Source of the DNA: Mugil cephalus
Taxonomy: Eukaryota; Chordata; Actinopteri; Mugiliformes; Mugilidae
Length of the DNA stretch: 64,000 nucleotides
NCBI RefSeq assembly: GCF_022458985.1
Contig: NC_061779.1
Span: forward strand, 15,731,001 to 15,795,000
Reading direction: 5' to 3'
Shown here: one piece after another, positions 60,701 through 64,000 of the stretch
Layout of the letters: each line of letters opens with the position of its first letter
How positions within the stretch are numbered: the first letter of the stretch is position 1
Position numbers and translations under genes: made by a program
The notes under the pieces: model-generated
What the model was told of the DNA's origin: nothing
Seen by the model: the letters and a program-made list of their open reading frames with translations, nothing else
Databases searched by the model: none

Positions 60701-63419
60701 AAATCTTTTTCAGACATCCTGTCCCTGAGATGGGCGAAAAAAAAAAAAACAACAACATATTTTGAAAGGCTAATTCCGCTTGCGATTAGTCACACAGACC
60801 TCAGCGTTACAAAAAAAAAAAACAAAAACAAAACAAACATAAACACTTTTGGCTTTAAGGGTTAGAAGAAATCCCTAGTGTTCTCCCTTGCATGTTCAGG
60901 TCTTTTTGAAGTGAAACTTGCAAGCAGTTGCACTTCATACTGGTCTTAAGCTATTCTTTATTCTTTATTCCTGTTCCAGTCTACTCAGACTTAAAGCACC
61001 TTTGTCAAAGACAGAGCTGAGGTCCTGACGCCGTTTCAGAGCGAGACAAGCAGACTGACAGATAAGTAGGGCAGAGCAGACAGCACAGCGCTGGAGGCAA
61101 AACGTCAGGGGTCAGAGGTCACGGGGAAGTGAGGACGGCTGACCTCTCAACAGGACAAACTGTTCGGGGGTGTTGACTTAAAAATGCCCAGACTCTGGAG
61201 TGGTTCTCATCCTTGGTTTGAGCTGACCTCTCCACAGGAAAGATCACCGAGACCCCTGGTAATAGCCCAACACCAAACCCGAGTCAGTGGGAGTTCTTTG
61301 ACATTGATACTCCCAGGACCCTTAGTGGCAGAATATGCCGACTTATCAACACCACTTGATGAAACATGTATTTGGGATTCCTGGAGAGTGTTTAGTGTTT
61401 CCATGTCAATCAGCCTCTTCACTGCAGAAAGTGTCACAGCGCCATCGCGGAATTAAACACTCACGTATGAATTTGATCCTCCTGATAATAATGAAGACAC
61501 AAAGCGTTAAGCGGTTGTGTATTTTATCTGTACCATAAAGGAATAAAATTTGGGCGTTTATCTGATGTGTCAGTAAAAGGCTTCGGGCTTCCTTAGAATC
61601 TGTAAAGTAAATATGTATTAAAAGCACCACATCATATATTCTTATTCATCGCTTAGTCAAACTCAATGAGTAAACATAAAGCAGGATGAGGACCAGGCAC
61701 TTCAGAGAATCATGAGGGGAAGTTAGTTAGTTTGTGTTTGCAAAGCAGACAAACCCGTCCAAGAGCTTTGCTCCATGAATAATTGATGATTATTCAAAAG
61801 ATGACTCAGATTAGTGGTTTCTATGGTAATGAATCATTTTGACGTTGTGGAGCTATGTGAAGGATTAGACCCAGGCCTGTTCCCTGCCTCTGGGAAGACA
61901 TATGTGACAGAGGGACTACACAGAGAGACACACACTGGCTTCAATCAGATCCCAGCGAAGGGGACAAGACGTCAGAGTTTCAAGGAATGGTGAGAGAATG
62001 GCTGAGCTGTCCGACAACTGGACAAGTTGTCCCTATTACGTAGTCTGACTTATATCATTGGAAAAAGAAAAGTTGCTTTGATTAATGGGCTGCAATCATC
62101 TCGTCCTTGGTCAGTCACACGGAGCACCACGCTCAGCCATGTCTGCACACGTATGTCCAAACATATGAATGTGCATATACATATATTCCGAATATAATCA
62201 TTCAGAAACATAAAATCTTCACGAACCATGTTATATTCAGAATATTTCATCCAAAAACATTAAACCTCAAAATCAAACAAGCTTCAAGAAATAAAGTTCA
62301 GCCATCATGCTTGGGGATCAAGCTGGAGTCGCTCAGTATTCTCTCTGCTAAAGCATTAATATTGCACAAGAGTGAATCATCTTTTTTTCGTTAATTTTAT
62401 GCCCTGATCTCTCAGTGAGTCTCCAAAGCTTGTGAAAAGCAGGCATGTTATCAGATTACTGGGAAGAGAACTAGTTTTCCCTGATTCGACGGGTCATGGT
62501 CTGTTTTCAATTGTTCAAACCATAGATAATATCATCCTATTGTCAGCATAGGTATACGTGATTAATAGACATAACAGCGGTTCCCATAAAAGTGTACATG
62601 TTGCAAACATCCAGACCTAATTCCAGCCTTCCTCGGCCTTGTGATAGTTCTCCAGCTCCATGCTGTGGAGCCTTGCCCATTCATATCCTTGGCCTTTTTT
62701 GAGTTCCCATAACTTTAATATTGCCAGTGCCCTTAATCATTTCTGTCTGGATGTGGCCTGAGTGACACAGCGGGTGTCTGTGGATCAGGCTGAAGAGAGG
62801 AGAAGGGCATATTTTTACCACTGGTTTGGGCTGCGATCGCTAAGAGGAAAGATGGTTCTAATTACAGAAATCTGCCTTCTGTTCTCTTTGAGGCTCTCTC
62901 TTTCTTCTCCTCTTATTTAGCCACTTTGCTCTCTGTATTTTCATCTCAACCTCACACAAATGAATTGTTTGTTTTGGGTGGTTTAGAGAACAAATCAGTT
63001 GTAAAGAGAACTCTGTAATGCTGCACTCTCACAAAAAAAAAAAGACCAATAGAAAAAAAGTGAAGAGGAAAGCGGGCCCATCCAGCGGGTACGCATGAAA
63101 CAACATCTGCACCAGCGCACCAGGCCAATGATAATGTTATGGTTCAGAGATAATAGCTGTTTTTTCAAGTGTCAATTTGAGATGATGATGTACCGTCCTT
63201 AACTATGATGGGCGAACGTATGTTGTGGAAAATCTGTTGCTGTTATTTCATGCAGGGATCAGCGTTGTGTGGACCACCAAATAAGAAGAAGTACCTCCAG
63301 AGGCACTTACCCACATATGTCTGGCAGCTGTCACTGTACGGTAAAAAAGTTACATTCATACCAAGCTAAACCCACAGACAAAGATGGCGGATTAGAGGCT
63401 TCCAGGTCCTACGAGGGCC

Positions 63420-63660
63420 AGTTTAAATGCTGTCCTTCATGGAGGATGATTGGAAAAATGCGTGGAAAGGGGGAAATCAGAGAACCTGTGGCGAAGGAGG
63501 AATGAGAGCGGGGAAGAGAGGTAAAGGGATTGAGGTGGAAGGATTGCTCCGGATAAGAAAGAGATGGGGGGGAGGGGGGGGGATGCAGGATTAGAGGCTA
63601 AGAGCAGTGTGAAGAAAGGGATCAGAAGCAGGGGGAGTGAAAAGAGAGACATGGCAGAGG
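63420..63660. repeat. Polypurine tract with G-runs
   Basis: About 240 bases dominated by A and G on the plus strand, including G7-A-G9 at 63566-63582 and further GGGG runs downstream. It can in principle form triplex or G-quadruplex structures. Confidence 0.8.
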
Positions 63661-64000
63661 AGAAGGCGTCTGCATCCGCCAGCAGGCCGTGGCTGTCAGT
63701 GGCAGGGCCTCTCTCCCAGCACCAGGGGCTCCAGGGCCGTGGCCACATAATGAAGGCTTGTTTGACTTCACATTCAAACATCACAGAGAGCGCCTGGAAA
63801 AACAGTGCCCCACGGGCTACTTTTATTAACCCGGCTAGGATTCCCAGCCTTTAACCCTGTTCCCAAAGTCTTCCTCGCTTCTCATCCGCACACATAACGT
63901 CTGTCTGCTGCAAACTTCTCAGTGTTGGGCCTGGCTCATGTAGCGGTTGGATTGTAGTTCTGACGGTGTCGGAGTCTCTCCTCTGTCTCGTAGTTAATTG

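Larger units (their letters stand above)
52161..64000. other. Intergenic to window end, no gene recognised
   Basis: Contains A-runs (54479-54493, 55991-56000), T-run (59470-59488), purine-rich tracts (54450-54560, 63430-63660) and a palindrome at 57671-57712. Reading frames present are short and compositionally biased. The block 63640-63860 is GC-richer. Nothing supports an exon. Confidence 0.55.

Noticed and set aside
63437-63854. Frames on both strands in the polypurine region
   Set aside because: Biased composition (Ser/Pro/Leu on one strand, Gly/Arg/Lys on the other) from a purine tract.

Overview
This 64 kb window is eukaryotic and almost certainly from a teleost fish. Its genes are split by GT-AG introns, and their reconstructed proteins match vertebrate orthologues over their full length. 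Intergenic DNA is AT-rich with scattered microsatellites and Tc1-type DNA transposon remnants, as is usual in fish. Gene content matches the vertebrate block MAP2K1, SNAPC5, RPL4, ZWILCH, LCTL (human 15q22), but with a different position for snapc5.

Layout: (1) 1-1170: last coding exon and 3' UTR of an unrecognised gene entering from the left. (2) 1461-1811: 5' end of a Tc1-like transposon on the minus strand. (3) 1812-6195: intergenic. (4) 6196-15124 (+): map2k1 (MEK1), 11 coding exons, 395 aa, with a 6.1 kb first intron that holds a GT microsatellite and a broken LINE reverse-transcriptase fragment. (5) 18840-15519 (-): rpl4, 10 coding exons, 371 aa, tail-to-tail with map2k1. Four of its introns carry box C/D snoRNAs: two SNORD16-like and two SNORD18-like. 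(6) 19476-23545 (+): zwilch, 18 coding exons, 595 aa, head-to-head with rpl4 across a short shared promoter region. (7) 27920-24101 (-): lctl (lactase-like, GH1 family), 14 coding exons including a probable 45-nt cassette exon, convergent with zwilch. (8) 30942-29563 (-): snapc5, 121 aa with a strongly acidic tail. (9) about 31.6-64 kb: no convincing protein-coding gene. In mammals the interval beyond LCTL leads to SMAD6, so this may be a regulatory gene desert, but nothing in the window proves it. It contains two internally deleted Tc1-like elements, a diverged local duplication, a possible hAT-like element, simple repeats and a few blocks that look like candidate conserved noncoding elements.

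The genes are housekeeping or signalling genes: a MAPK kinase, a large-subunit ribosomal protein with snoRNA cargo, a kinetochore RZZ subunit, a membrane-anchored GH1-like protein and a subunit of the snRNA-promoter factor SNAPc. They do not form one pathway; the order reflects ancestral linkage. All exon boundaries were read by hand from splice signals, reading phase and similarity to recalled vertebrate orthologues, without alignment software. I found no clearly novel biological system. The most useful leads are the lctl cassette exon and altered catalytic residue, the snoRNA duplications, the changed MEK1 feedback-site region, the moved snapc5, and the layered transposon/duplication history at 46.8-49.1 kb.
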